Of a DNA stretch of 64,000 bases, positions 52,728 to 61,198 are shown one piece after another (within the stretch, counting starts at the first letter, position 1; the number at the start of each line of letters is the position of its first letter). The notes under the pieces were generated by a model. It saw only the letters and a program-made list of their open reading frames with translations. It did not search any database and was not told the DNA's origin. The position numbers were made by a program, and so were the translations under genes. Origin of the DNA: Chloroflexota bacterium (lineage in GTDB: Bacteria > Chloroflexota > Dehalococcoidia > Bin125); NCBI GenBank assembly GCA_026707145.1, contig JAPOXK010000017.1:1-64000 (forward strand), written 5' to 3'.

Positions 52728-53927
52728 ATGGAGCAGGCGGGCGCGGTCGCGCGAGCTGCTAATGATCGAGCGGCCGCAGCGCTGGGGACGGGAGAGACCT
52801 GGAACGAAGCGACAGAAGCCGCGCTCGCGGGGCTGCCGCGGGCCGGCGCCCCGCCCGACCTCGCCCTCCTCTTCGTCGACTCCCACTTTGGCGGCGACTA
52901 CGCCGCGATCGTCGAGTGCGTCCGCGGCGGCACGGGAGCGTCGCATCTCCTCGGCTGCTCTGGGCAGAGCGTGATCGGGCCCGGCCTGGAGGCCGAGGAC
53001 GGCGTCGCCGTCGCGGTGATGACGTTGCGGTTGCCGGGTGCGACCCTGACGCCGCTGGCGCTGACCGAGAACAGCAGCGTCGAGGCGCTGCTCGACGCTG
53101 CCCAGGACCGAGGGGAGATGGCGGCCTGGCTGGCGCTCGCGGACCCCTTCAGCACGCATGCCGACGCGCTGGTGGGCGCGATCGAGCGCCGCTGGCCGGG
53201 CACGCCGGTCTTGGGCGGACTGGCGTCGGCGCACGATCAGCGCGAGGGCACGGCCGTCTTCCTGGACGACGAGGTCTACGCAACCGGCGCTGTGCTGCTC
53301 GGGTTGAGCGGCGCCGTGGGCTTTCGCGCGCTCGTCGCCCAGGGGGCGACGCCGATCGGGCAGGCTTGGACGATCACCGATTGCGAGCGGAACGTGATCC
53401 AGACGGTCGGATCGCGGCCGGCGCTGGACGTGCTGCGGGAGACGCTCGGCGCTTTGGATCCGGAGACCCGCGAGCGTGCCCAGCGCAACCTCTTGGTGGG
53501 GCTGGCGATGGACGAGTACCGCGACGAGCACGCCCAAGGGGATTTCCTGATTCGCAACCTCATGGGCGCCGACCAGGAGAGCGGCGCGATCGCGATCAAC
53601 GCGATCCCTCGCGTGGGCCAGACCTTCCAGTTTCAGTACCGTGACGCCGCGGCCGCCGATGCGGACCTGCAGGCCCAGCTCGCCACGCTGAAGGATGCGC
53701 TCGCGGAGGAAGAGCAAGTGGTGGGCGCGATGCTGTGCGCCTGCAACGGGCGCGGACAAGGGCTGTTCGGGGAGCCGCACCACGATGCCGGGGCCCTCGC
53801 CGCTGCGCTCGGTCCCATTCCCACCGCCGGCCTCTTCTGCAACGGCGAGATCGGTCCCGTGGGCGGCGCCAATTTCGTCCACGGCTTCACGGCCAGCATC
53901 GCCCTGCTGACCACCGCCGCTGACTGA
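52728..53927 (+). CDS. FIST-domain sensory protein
   Basis: A 399-aa protein comprising an N-terminal FIST domain (about 20-225: L-A-L-L-F-V-D-S-H-F-G-G-D-Y near 46, H-L-L-G-C-S-G-Q-S-V-I-G near 79) and a C-terminal FIST_C domain ending G-L-F-C-N-G-E-I-G-P-V-G-G-A-N-F-V-H-G-F-T-A-S. These domains are thought to bind small ligands, perhaps amino acids, in signal transduction. No kinase, GGDEF or receptor domain is fused and none is adjacent. AAGGAGG is 6 nt before ATG 52728. Confidence 0.85.
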   Translation: MEQAGAVARAANDRAAAALGTGETWNEATEAALAGLPRAGAPPDLALLFVDSHFGGDYAAIVECVRGGTGASHLLGCSGQSVIGPGLEAEDGVAVAVMTLRLPGATLTPLALTENSSVEALLDAAQDRGEMAAWLALADPFSTHADALVGAIERRWPGTPVLGGLASAHDQREGTAVFLDDEVYATGAVLLGLSGAVGFRALVAQGATPIGQAWTITDCERNVIQTVGSRPALDVLRETLGALDPETRERAQRNLLVGLAMDEYRDEHAQGDFLIRNLMGADQESGAIAINAIPRVGQTFQFQYRDAAAADADLQAQLATLKDALAEEEQVVGAMLCACNGRGQGLFGEPHHDAGALAAALGPIPTAGLFCNGEIGPVGGANFVHGFTASIALLTTAAD

Positions 53928-54024
53928 AACGTCCGTTCGTCTCGCGGTCGCTGCCCCGGCTGGTCGAACGCGGCCATAGAATGGCCTCTGTTTCGCGAGT
54001 GGATGCTGGGGAAGGGAACGCAGC

Positions 54025-56466
54025 GTGAGCGGAATTGACGGTCTGGAATTAAGCGCAGACCAACTACGTGCCCAGTTCGATGAATCGCTCGTACCGGCCT
54101 CGACGGAGGGAATGGCGCCACTCGAAAGCGTGGCGGGGCAGGAGCGCGCACTGGAGGCGATCGCCTTTGGGCTGCGGATAGAGGCAGACGGCTACAACAT
54201 TGCTGTGTTGGGACCGTCCGGCTCTGGCAAGAACATGGCTGTGCGTCTCTTGATCGATGAGGCATCGGCGGGCCGGCCGCCGATAAGGGATTGGTGCTAC
54301 CTGAACAACTTTCGCGATCCCTATCGGCCGCGCGCCGTCTCGCTCCCTCCCGCCTTGGGAGATGACCTGCAACGCGATCTCGCCAAGCTGGTGGAGGCCT
54401 GTCGTAGTGAGATCCCGCGAGTTTTCGAGAGCGAAAGCTATGACGCACGCCGCCGCGAATTGTTGGAGCCGTTCGGCAGCGAGCGAAACGCGGCACTGGA
54501 AGCGATGCAGCATGCGGCCGATCAACTTGGCTTTACGGTTAACGCAACGCAGATGGGTTTTGCCACGCTGCCCAAGGGACGAGACGGACAGCCCTTGACG
54601 CCGGCAGCGGTGCAGTCGCTCTCTCCGGAGGAAAAAGCTTCGATCGAAGAGCGAGCCAGACAGGTCCAGGAGTCTGTGACGACGACTATGCATCTCCTGC
54701 GCCAGATCGATGGCAAAGCGCAGGAGACGCTGGCCGAGCTCGATAAAGAGATAACACGCTTCGTGGTGGGGCCGATCCTTGACGACCTACGTGAGCGCTA
54801 CAGCGAGCACAACCTGCACTCGCACTTCGACGCGATCGAAGCCGACATCAGCGCCAACCTCGATAAGTTGCGCCCTCAACGACAGATCGCAGAGGGCGCA
54901 GCTTCCCAGGTTCTCGTGCCATTCGAAGAGCGGCGAGAGCGTCTGCTGAAGCGCTATGCGGTCAACCTCTTCGTCACACACGGCGATGAGCGGCCCGACG
55001 GGGCTCCCGTTGTCCGGGAGGCGCAGCCTACGTACCAGGCCCTCTTCGGTCGGCTGGATTACGAGGCCCACGACGGCACCCTCACGACCGATTTCACGTT
55101 GATCCGGCCCGGTGCCCTGCACCGAGCCAACGGTGGTTACCTGATTCTGCAGGTGCAAGATCTGCTCGCCGATCCGCGCAGCTGGGTCAAGTTGAAACGG
55201 AGCCTCAAGTGCCGCGAGGTGCAGATCGGGGAGCCGGAAGGTGAGGCATCGCCGCTGCCGACGGTTCATGTGATCCCTGAGGCGATCCCGCTGGACCTCA
55301 AGGTGGTCCTGGTCGGATCGACGGCGGTCTTCAGGCTGCTGGATGCATCGGATCCCGACTTTGCCAACCTGTTTAAGATTCGGGCGGAGTTCGAGCCGGA
55401 TACCGCCATCAACGCCGAGTCCATCGCGGCCTATACCGGCTTCATTTGCCAAGCTGTCAAGCAGCAGGGGTTGCGTCACTTCGACGCCGCAGCGCTGATG
55501 GAGGTGATGCGGTTCGGTGCCCGCCTGGCAGCGCGCCAAGACCGCCTCAGCACCCGCTTCGGTGTGATTAAAGACCTATGTAGCGAAGCGAACCAATACG
55601 CCGCCGATGCCAGCGCGGAGATCGTGACGGTCGATCACATTCGCGCGGCGGTCGCTGGGATGCGCCGGCGATCGGCGCTGGTGTCGGATCGCCTGCATCG
55701 CATGATCGCGGAGGGCACGCTGCACGTGCAGACAGCGGGCGCCGTCGTGGGACAAGTCAACGGCTTGGCCGTGTACCAGCTCGGTGGCACCGCCTTTGGT
55801 ACCCCGACACGGATCACGTGCCGCGTGGGGCTGGGACGGCGGGGCGTGATTGCAATAGACCGGGAGGTCGAACGGAGCGGTGCGATTCACTCCAAGGGTG
55901 TCCTGGTACTAAGCGGATTCTTGATCGGGACGTTCGGGCGGGACAGACCGCTGACCTTCACCGCCAGCCTGACCTTCGAACAGAGCTACGACGAAGTCGA
56001 GGGCGACAGCGCTTCTTCCGCGGAGCTGTACGCGATCCTGACGGCGCTGGCGGAAATGCCGATCCGCCAGGACGTAGCGGTGACCGGATCGGTCGACCAG
56101 TTCGGCAACGTCCAGCCCGTCGGCGGCGTCGCCGAAAAGGTGGAGGGCTTCCACGATGTCTGCGCCGAGATCGGTTTGACCGGCAGCCAAGGCGTCATCG
56201 TCCCTGCTAGCAATATCCGCAACTTGACCCTGCGCCACGATGTCGCTGCAGCGGTCGAGCAGGGCCGGTTCCACGTCTGGGCCGTGTCGCGGATCGAAGA
56301 GGGCCTGGAGCTTCTCACTGGAAGGCCTGCGGGAACGGCGGGGCCTGATGGCAGCTACGAAGCCGGCACCGTTTTCGCGAAGGTCGTGGCGGCGCTGGAG
56401 GAGATGCAGCAGCAGGCGGCGACGAGCGGCGACGGCCAGAATTCGGACGAGGCACGCTCCCTGTGA
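54025..56466 (+). CDS. Lon-like ATP-dependent protease (YcbZ/LonC type)
   Basis: An 813-aa AAA protease without the classical Lon N-terminal domain. The Walker A motif G-P-S-G-S-G-K-N is at residues 63-70, followed by a long helical insertion (about 130-300). G-A-L-H-R-A-N-G-G-Y-L-I-L-Q near 360 is the Walker B region of the AAA_32/Lon group. The Lon proteolytic domain covers about 570-770. The serine is Ser662 in EGDSASSAEL and the lysine Lys705 in GGVAEKVEGF, 43 residues apart as in Lon proteases. There is no membrane segment, so it is presumably cytosolic. The GTG start has GGAAGGGAA upstream. Its codons are a little less GC-rich than the neighbours. Confidence 0.88.
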   Translation: MSGIDGLELSADQLRAQFDESLVPASTEGMAPLESVAGQERALEAIAFGLRIEADGYNIAVLGPSGSGKNMAVRLLIDEASAGRPPIRDWCYLNNFRDPYRPRAVSLPPALGDDLQRDLAKLVEACRSEIPRVFESESYDARRRELLEPFGSERNAALEAMQHAADQLGFTVNATQMGFATLPKGRDGQPLTPAAVQSLSPEEKASIEERARQVQESVTTTMHLLRQIDGKAQETLAELDKEITRFVVGPILDDLRERYSEHNLHSHFDAIEADISANLDKLRPQRQIAEGAASQVLVPFEERRERLLKRYAVNLFVTHGDERPDGAPVVREAQPTYQALFGRLDYEAHDGTLTTDFTLIRPGALHRANGGYLILQVQDLLADPRSWVKLKRSLKCREVQIGEPEGEASPLPTVHVIPEAIPLDLKVVLVGSTAVFRLLDASDPDFANLFKIRAEFEPDTAINAESIAAYTGFICQAVKQQGLRHFDAAALMEVMRFGARLAARQDRLSTRFGVIKDLCSEANQYAADASAEIVTVDHIRAAVAGMRRRSALVSDRLHRMIAEGTLHVQTAGAVVGQVNGLAVYQLGGTAFGTPTRITCRVGLGRRGVIAIDREVERSGAIHSKGVLVLSGFLIGTFGRDRPLTFTASLTFEQSYDEVEGDSASSAELYAILTALAEMPIRQDVAVTGSVDQFGNVQPVGGVAEKVEGFHDVCAEIGLTGSQGVIVPASNIRNLTLRHDVAAAVEQGRFHVWAVSRIEEGLELLTGRPAGTAGPDGSYEAGTVFAKVVAALEEMQQQAATSGDGQNSDEARSL

Positions 56467-56514
56467 ATTCATACGCCTCCCGGCCGTGCGATGCTAGGAG
56501 CCGAGGAGACGCGC

Positions 56515-57207
56515 ATGTGGCGCCGATGGCTGGGAGGGGTGGACGGCCCCCCGATCTTCCGCGACCGCCGCGCGGCGGGTGAGGCGCTGGCGTCGCTGCT
56601 GCAGAAGCGCGGCGTCGGAGCGGAGATCGTACTGGCGATCCCGCGCGGGGGGCTGGAGGTGGCGGCGCCGGTCGCCGAGCGGATCGCCTTGCCGCTGGAC
56701 GTGCTGGTATCGCGCAAGGTGGGCGCGCCGGGGCAGCCGGAGCTGGCGCTGGGCTCTGTCACCCGCCTCGGATCGGCGTGGAACCATGCCCTGCTCGCTG
56801 CGCACCGCCTCTCGGAGGAGGACCTGCGGCGGGCGAGTCAGGACGAGCTGGCCGAAGTGGAGCGCCGCGAGCGGGTCTATCGCGGCGCCCGCCCGGCGGC
56901 GCCGGTCGCGGGTCGCCGCATCGTGCTGGTCGACGACGGGCTGGCCACCGGTGCGACGATGGCGGCGGCCGTGGAGGCGGCCCGGCGGATCGGCGCGGCG
57001 GCCGTCGTGGTGGGGGTCCCGGTGGCGGCCCGAGAGGCGGTGGCGCGGCTGGAGGGGCTGGGCGCGCGGGTGCTGGCGGTGGCGACGCCCGATCCCTTCG
57101 TCGCGGTGGGCGCGTTCTACGAGGACTTTCGCCCGGTTCCGGACGAGCGCTGCGTCGCCATCATGCGCCGCTTCGAGGCCGCCGGCGCCGAGGGGCCGCC
57201 GGACTAG
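56515..57207 (+). CDS. Phosphoribosyltransferase-domain protein
   Basis: A 230-aa type-I phosphoribosyltransferase. The PRPP loop is RRIVLVDDGLATGATMAAAV near 138-157. The N-terminal half has F-R-D-R-R-A-A-G-E-A-L-A and A-I-P-R-G-G-L-E-V-A. This is the pattern of the widespread uncharacterised PRTases often found near dienelactone-hydrolase-like or stress genes; the base substrate is unknown. GAGGAG lies 7 nt before ATG 56515; ATG 56491 is less well placed. It ends overlapping the convergent thiO stop by 4 bp. Confidence 0.83.
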   Translation: MWRRWLGGVDGPPIFRDRRAAGEALASLLQKRGVGAEIVLAIPRGGLEVAAPVAERIALPLDVLVSRKVGAPGQPELALGSVTRLGSAWNHALLAAHRLSEEDLRRASQDELAEVERRERVYRGARPAAPVAGRRIVLVDDGLATGATMAAAVEAARRIGAAAVVVGVPVAAREAVARLEGLGARVLAVATPDPFVAVGAFYEDFRPVPDERCVAIMRRFEAAGAEGPPD

Positions 57208-58418
57208 CGCGCCGCTTCGGCGATGGTTCCGGGCAGGGGCGCCGGCGCGCTCTCCCCGCCCAGGCGATCGGGGCTGAGCGAGTCCAGCGCGGAGGGCACG
57301 GCGCCACCGGCGATCGCCTCCGCGAGGTAGTGCGCCGTCGCCGGGGCGAGGAGGATGCCGCTGCGGAAGTGGCCGACTGCCGCGTAGAAGCCGTCGGCGC
57401 CGGCGGGCCCGATGGCGGGTAGGTAGTCGGGCAGCGCCGGGCGCAGGCCCACGGAGAGCTCGCTGATCGTCAGATCGCCGATCGCCGGCACGACTGCCCC
57501 GGCGCGATCGAGGAGGCCGGCCACGGCGCCCGCGGTGGGCGCTTGATCGAATCCTCGCTCCTCGATCGTGCCGCCGATGATCAGCTCTCCGTCGTCCCGC
57601 GGCACGAGGTAGATCCCAGGCGTGCGCAGGGTGTGCTGAATCAAGACGGCGCCGCGCAGGCGCACGATCTGGCCCTTGACCGGGCGCACGATCTGGCCCT
57701 TGACCGGGCGCACGACCGCCGCCGTCAACGGCGAGCGGAGGGAGGCCGTGGCCCAAGCGCCCGCGGCCAGCACCGCGACCTCGCAGCGAACCGTGTGGTC
57801 CCGGCCGGCGTCGTCGGCCGTGCGGAGGGCCTGCACCGCGCCGCCCTTGAGGACAACTTCGCGAACCGTGTAACCGCTGCGGATTTTCCCGCCGCGCTCC
57901 CGGACCGCCCCGGTCAGACTGCGCAGGAGCCGCCGCGGGTCGAGGCGGAGGTCGTCCGTGACGTGCAAACCGCTGCGCGCCTCTGCCGCGAGATGCGGCT
58001 CGCGCGCACGCAGCTCCTCTGCTGTCAGCCGCCGCGATGCGATCCCGCGCCGCTGATGCTGCGCCGCCATCTCGTCCAGCTTGGCTTCGTCGCCCGCCGT
58101 GAAGGCGGGCCAGAGCGATCCCTGGTCGCGCAGCTCGCAGCGCCGGCCGCTGATCCGTTCGATCTCCGCGACGAAGGCGGGGTAGCGCCGCAGGCTGTCC
58201 AGGGCAAAGTCGATGAGCCGCGGCTCGGCTAGGTCGGCCTCAGCCGTGGGGGCCAGCAGGCCCGCCGCTACCGCGCTGGCACCGGCGCCGGGCCGCGATC
58301 GCTCGACGATCAGCACGTCCCGGTCTCTTTTTAGGAGCTCGAGCGCGGTCGCCAGTCCGATCACGCCGCCGCCGGCGATGACGATCTCGGCCTGCGCCGG
58401 GAGCGCGTCAGGCGGCAC
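57204..58418 (-). CDS. thiO: Glycine oxidase ThiO-like FAD enzyme
   Basis: A 404-aa FAD-dependent amine oxidase of the glycine/D-amino-acid oxidase family. I-V-I-A-G-G-G-V-I-G-L-A-T-A is the FAD-binding loop at residues 12-25, with G-A-G-A-S-A-V-A-A-G-L-L-A-P at 44-57. The substrate-binding part has P-V-K-G-Q-I, and G-L-R-P-A-L-P-D-Y-L-P-A-I-G near the end. In thiamine synthesis it would oxidise glycine to iminoglycine. No other thi genes are near, so a D-amino-acid oxidase is possible. The P-V-K-G-Q-I segment is duplicated in frame. The start is GTG 58418, 31 bp from the divergent VOC start. Confidence 0.82.
   Translation of the reverse strand: MPPDALPAQAEIVIAGGGVIGLATALELLKRDRDVLIVERSRPGAGASAVAAGLLAPTAEADLAEPRLIDFALDSLRRYPAFVAEIERISGRRCELRDQGSLWPAFTAGDEAKLDEMAAQHQRRGIASRRLTAEELRAREPHLAAEARSGLHVTDDLRLDPRRLLRSLTGAVRERGGKIRSGYTVREVVLKGGAVQALRTADDAGRDHTVRCEVAVLAAGAWATASLRSPLTAAVVRPVKGQIVRPVKGQIVRLRGAVLIQHTLRTPGIYLVPRDDGELIIGGTIEERGFDQAPTAGAVAGLLDRAGAVVPAIGDLTISELSVGLRPALPDYLPAIGPAGADGFYAAVGHFRSGILLAPATAHYLAEAIAGGAVPSALDSLSPDRLGGESAPAPLPGTIAEAAR
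57661..57708. repeat. Two-copy 24-bp exact tandem repeat inside thiO
   Basis: Two identical 24-bp units (57661-57684 and 57685-57708), starting CGCACGATCT and ending CCGGG. On the coding strand this adds eight residues, so the protein has V-R-P-V-K-G-Q-I followed by the same octapeptide again. The reading frame is kept. Confidence 0.95.
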
Positions 58419-58449
58419 GCGGCGGCTGTCCTATGATCGCGTCGTGGCT

Positions 58450-58854
58450 ATGGAAGCGTCGGACCCGACCGAGTCCGCTGCCGGCGAAGCGCAGCCCACG
58501 GTCACGTGCGTGAGCGCCGTGACGCTGGCGACGCACGACATGGCCCGCGCGGTACGCTTCTATCGCGCCTTGGGCCTCACGTTGCTGTACGGCGGCGAGG
58601 CGGAGCGCTTCACGAGCTTCGCGCTGGAGAGCGGCTATCTCAACCTGACGGCCCAGCCGGCGGAGCGCCGCTGGAGTTGGTGGGGGCGGATCGTGTTCTA
58701 CGTCTCCGATGTCGACGCCTTCTATCGCCAGGCCGTCGCCGCCGGCGTACGGACCGATACCACGCCGCGCGACGCCAGCTGGGGCGAGCGCTATTTTCAC
58801 GTCACCGATCCCGATGGCCACGAGCTCAGCTTCGCCCGTCCACTCGATCGCTAA
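58450..58854 (+). CDS. VOC-family (glyoxalase-like) protein
   Basis: A 134-aa single VOC domain: A-T-H-D-M-A-R-A-V-R-F-Y-R-A-L-G-L opens the first beta-alpha unit, V-F-Y-V-S-D-V-D-A-F-Y-R-Q-A-V the second, and F-H-V-T-D-P-D-G-H-E-L-S-F the closing metal-ligand strand. It may be a glyoxalase/bleomycin-resistance or dioxygenase-like protein; activity unknown. The start at ATG 58450 (or GTG 58444) fits the divergent promoter gap. Its stop overlaps the convergent hydrolase stop by 4 bp. Confidence 0.8.
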   Translation: MEASDPTESAAGEAQPTVTCVSAVTLATHDMARAVRFYRALGLTLLYGGEAERFTSFALESGYLNLTAQPAERRWSWWGRIVFYVSDVDAFYRQAVAAGVRTDTTPRDASWGERYFHVTDPDGHELSFARPLDR

Positions 58855-59621
58855 CGGAGATGCGTCTCGAAGAAGGCCACGATTTTCGGCCAGAGCGCGA
58901 AAGCGGAGCTCTCGTGGTAGCTGGGACGGTAATCCGCGAGGAATGCGTGCCCGGCCTCTTCGAACACTTCCACGGTGGAGGTCTTCCGCGCCCGCTGTAG
59001 CCGCGCCTCCATCTCGCGCGCGTCGGTGGGCGTGGGGTTCTGATCATGGCCGCCGAAGACGGCGTAGAGGGGGCAGTGGAGCTGGTCGATGAGGTCGAGG
59101 ATGGGGGTGGGGCGCTCGGGCGTGGTGACGGCGTCCTGATTGGCGCGGCGGATGAAACCGCCCCAGCAATCCACCGCCGCGTCGACGGTGTCGCTGGAGC
59201 AGGCGTAGAGCAGCGTCTGCCGCCCGCCCGAGCAGAAGCCGATGCAGCCTACCTTGCCGTTACTCCCCGGCTGGCCGCGCAGCAGCGCCGCCGCGCCCTC
59301 CAAGTCGCGCACCACCTGCGAGTCGGGGAGGCCGAACATCTTCGTGAACACGGACTGTATGTCGTCCACGTCCGGCGCCCCCACGCGGCTGTAGAGATTC
59401 GGCGCGATCGCCGTGTAGCCGATGTTGGCGAAGCGCCGCGCGAGGTCGTGGATGTGATCGACGGGCCCGAACGCCTCGTGAATCACGATGATGCCGCCGC
59501 CGGAGCCGCCGCCCCGGGGCCGGGCGAGATAGGCCTCGATCGAGGCCCCGTCGCTCTCGTAGGTGGTGGAGCTGGTTTCGATCTGGCTGAGGTCTTGCAC
59601 CTCGCCGGGGACGGCGGCCAT
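58851..59621 (-). CDS. Dienelactone hydrolase family protein
   Basis: A 256-aa alpha/beta hydrolase of the dienelactone hydrolase family. The nucleophile is cysteine in G-F-C-S-G-G near 128-133. The acid is in G-G-H-D-Q-N-P, and the histidine in E-A-G-H-A-F-L-A-D. I-I-V-I-H-E-A-F-G-P is the oxyanion strand. It may hydrolyse dienelactones from aromatic degradation or other cyclic esters. AAGGAG is 6 nt before ATG 59621. A palindrome 52 bp upstream may be its operator. Confidence 0.87.
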   Translation of the reverse strand: MAAVPGEVQDLSQIETSSTTYESDGASIEAYLARPRGGGSGGGIIVIHEAFGPVDHIHDLARRFANIGYTAIAPNLYSRVGAPDVDDIQSVFTKMFGLPDSQVVRDLEGAAALLRGQPGSNGKVGCIGFCSGGRQTLLYACSSDTVDAAVDCWGGFIRRANQDAVTTPERPTPILDLIDQLHCPLYAVFGGHDQNPTPTDAREMEARLQRARKTSTVEVFEEAGHAFLADYRPSYHESSAFALWPKIVAFFETHLR

Positions 59622-59672
59622 GGCCGCTCCTTTCGGGAAAGGCCGATCCAGTTTGCGGACGGCCCTTAAACA

Positions 59673-59695
59673 TATACCGAACGCGCATCGGTATA
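59673..59695. promoter_or_regulatory. Operator-like palindrome upstream of the dienelactone hydrolase gene
   Basis: TATACCGA-N7-TCGGTATA, perfect 8-bp arms, between the leftward hydrolase gene and the rightward men operon. It is different from the TetR men operator. The right arm with flanks (ATCGGTATAC) recurs at the promoter of oxidoreductase copy 2. Confidence 0.5.
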
Positions 59696-59737
59696 CGAGG
59701 GCGCCGCGCCCGCTCCCGCGCGGCGGCGGACCTTGTC

Positions 59738-59766
59738 TTGTTGCCTCTGGAGCGGTTTGCTAGCGT
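59738..59766 (+). promoter_or_regulatory. Candidate promoter of menFDC
   Basis: TTGTTG (59738-59743) and TAGCGT (59761-59766) with a 17-bp spacer. The expected start site falls inside operator 2. Confidence 0.5.
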
Positions 59767-59793
59767 CAAAACCGACGGTTCAGTCGGTTTTGA
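59766..59793. promoter_or_regulatory. TetR operator 2 (menFDC)
   Basis: A 28-bp palindrome: TCAAAACCGAC, 6-bp spacer GGTTCA, GTCGGTTTTGA, perfect 11-bp arms. Its core AAACCGAC-N6-GTCGGTTT equals operator 1 at 44980-45001. It covers the predicted menF transcription start and ends at the base before the menF start codon region. Confidence 0.78.
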
Positions 59794-59794
59794 G

Positions 59795-61198
59795 ATGCCA
59801 GCCACAATGCTCACCGCCAGCACCGGATTGATGGCCCTTCGCGAGCGGCTCGCCGCTTGGGAGGCGAGCGACCGCGCGCAGGCCGCCTCTCGCAACGTGC
59901 TCGTCACGCTGACCGCGCCCGCGCCGGAGTTCGAGCCCTTGGCTGTGTTCGAGCAGACGGCGGGTCTGGAGCGTCTCTATTGGCGCAGCCCCGGCGGCGC
60001 GATCGAGATCGCCGGCGTCGGGCTGGAGACCCTGCCCGAGCGAAGGGGCGTGTCCCCATCCGACCGCTGGCTCGATCTGACGAAGGATGCGCGGGCTGCT
60101 CCAGCGAATCCAGGACCGATCTCGTTCGCCGGCGCCGCGTTCGACCCGGAGCGGACATCCGATGGCGCCTGGGAGGGATGGCCCCGGCGGGCCGCCTTCG
60201 TCCCGCGTCTGGTCGCCGTGCAGCGGGGCGATGAGCGCTTCCTGCAACTGCAGATCCTTCCCGGCGCGGCGGGCGCCGCGTCGTGGGATCTCGTGCGTCT
60301 CCTCGATCGCCTTGATGCGCGTCTTGACGCAGACCAGGCCTGCGTGGGGGCCGGTGCTCCGGCCACGGCGGCCATTCTCCGCACGATGGAAGAGCCAGCG
60401 CCCCCGCGTTGGCGCGAGCTGGCACGGGATACGGTCGGCGCGATCGCTGCCGGCGAGGTCGGCAAGCTCGTGCTCGCGCGCTGCCAACAGGTGGAGGCGG
60501 CGCGCCCGTTCGACCTGCACGCTGCCCTTCGGCGGCTCAGGTCGCGCTATGGGGACTGCACCGTGTTCGCGATCGATCGCGGCGCCGGCTGTTTCATCGG
60601 CGCCACGCCGGAGCTGCTGGTCACCCAGCGAGAGGGGATCGTGCGAACGACGGCCGTCGCGGGGTCCGCACCGCGTGCCGCCGATCCCGCACGGGATGCG
60701 GCCTTGAGCGCGGAGCTGCTGACGGACGCCAAGGAGCAGCATGAGCATGCGCTCGTGGTGCGTGCGTTGGAAGACGGGCTGCGACCGCTCTGCAGCGAGC
60801 TGCATGCCGATAGCGCGCCGTCGCTCTTGCGCCTGGCGAACGTGCAGCACCTGTACACGGAGATCAAAGGCGCGCTCGGCGTCCCGGCGACCGCGCTCGA
60901 TGTGGCGCTGCGTCTGCACCCCACGCCGGCGGTCGGCGGGGTTCCCCGTGAGGGAGCGCAGCGGTTGCTGCGGCGCGCGGAGCCCTTCGACCGTGGTTGG
61001 TTCGGCGGACCGCTGGGCTGGATGGACGCTCGCGGAGACGGGGAGTTCGTCGTCGCGATTCGGTCGGCGCTGGTCAATGGAACCCGTGCTCGCCTGTATG
61101 CGGGCTGCGGAATCGTGGCGGGATCGGAGCCCGCACGCGAGTACGAGGAATCCCGTCTCAAAATGCAGTCGATGCGCTGGGCGCTGGGATGCCCCTAG
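59795..61198 (+). CDS. menF: Isochorismate synthase
   Basis: A 467-aa chorismate-binding enzyme converting chorismate to isochorismate, the entry to menaquinone. The chorismate-binding half starts near 205: G-E-V-G-K-L-V-L-A-R (catalytic lysine), F-I-G-A-T-P-E-L-L-V, T-A-V-A-G-S-A-P-R, D-A-K-E-Q-H-E-H, T-P-A-V-G-G-V-P and F-D-R-G-W-F-G-G-P-L-G-W. Y-A-G-C-G-I-V-A-G-S then E-S-R-L-K-M closes the domain. The ATG at 59795 is taken because the predicted promoter and operator 2 lie just before it; the frame is open upstream through the operator. The ribosome site is weak. It overlaps menD by 10 bp. Confidence 0.9.
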   Translation: MPATMLTASTGLMALRERLAAWEASDRAQAASRNVLVTLTAPAPEFEPLAVFEQTAGLERLYWRSPGGAIEIAGVGLETLPERRGVSPSDRWLDLTKDARAAPANPGPISFAGAAFDPERTSDGAWEGWPRRAAFVPRLVAVQRGDERFLQLQILPGAAGAASWDLVRLLDRLDARLDADQACVGAGAPATAAILRTMEEPAPPRWRELARDTVGAIAAGEVGKLVLARCQQVEAARPFDLHAALRRLRSRYGDCTVFAIDRGAGCFIGATPELLVTQREGIVRTTAVAGSAPRAADPARDAALSAELLTDAKEQHEHALVVRALEDGLRPLCSELHADSAPSLLRLANVQHLYTEIKGALGVPATALDVALRLHPTPAVGGVPREGAQRLLRRAEPFDRGWFGGPLGWMDARGDGEFVVAIRSALVNGTRARLYAGCGIVAGSEPAREYEESRLKMQSMRWALGCP

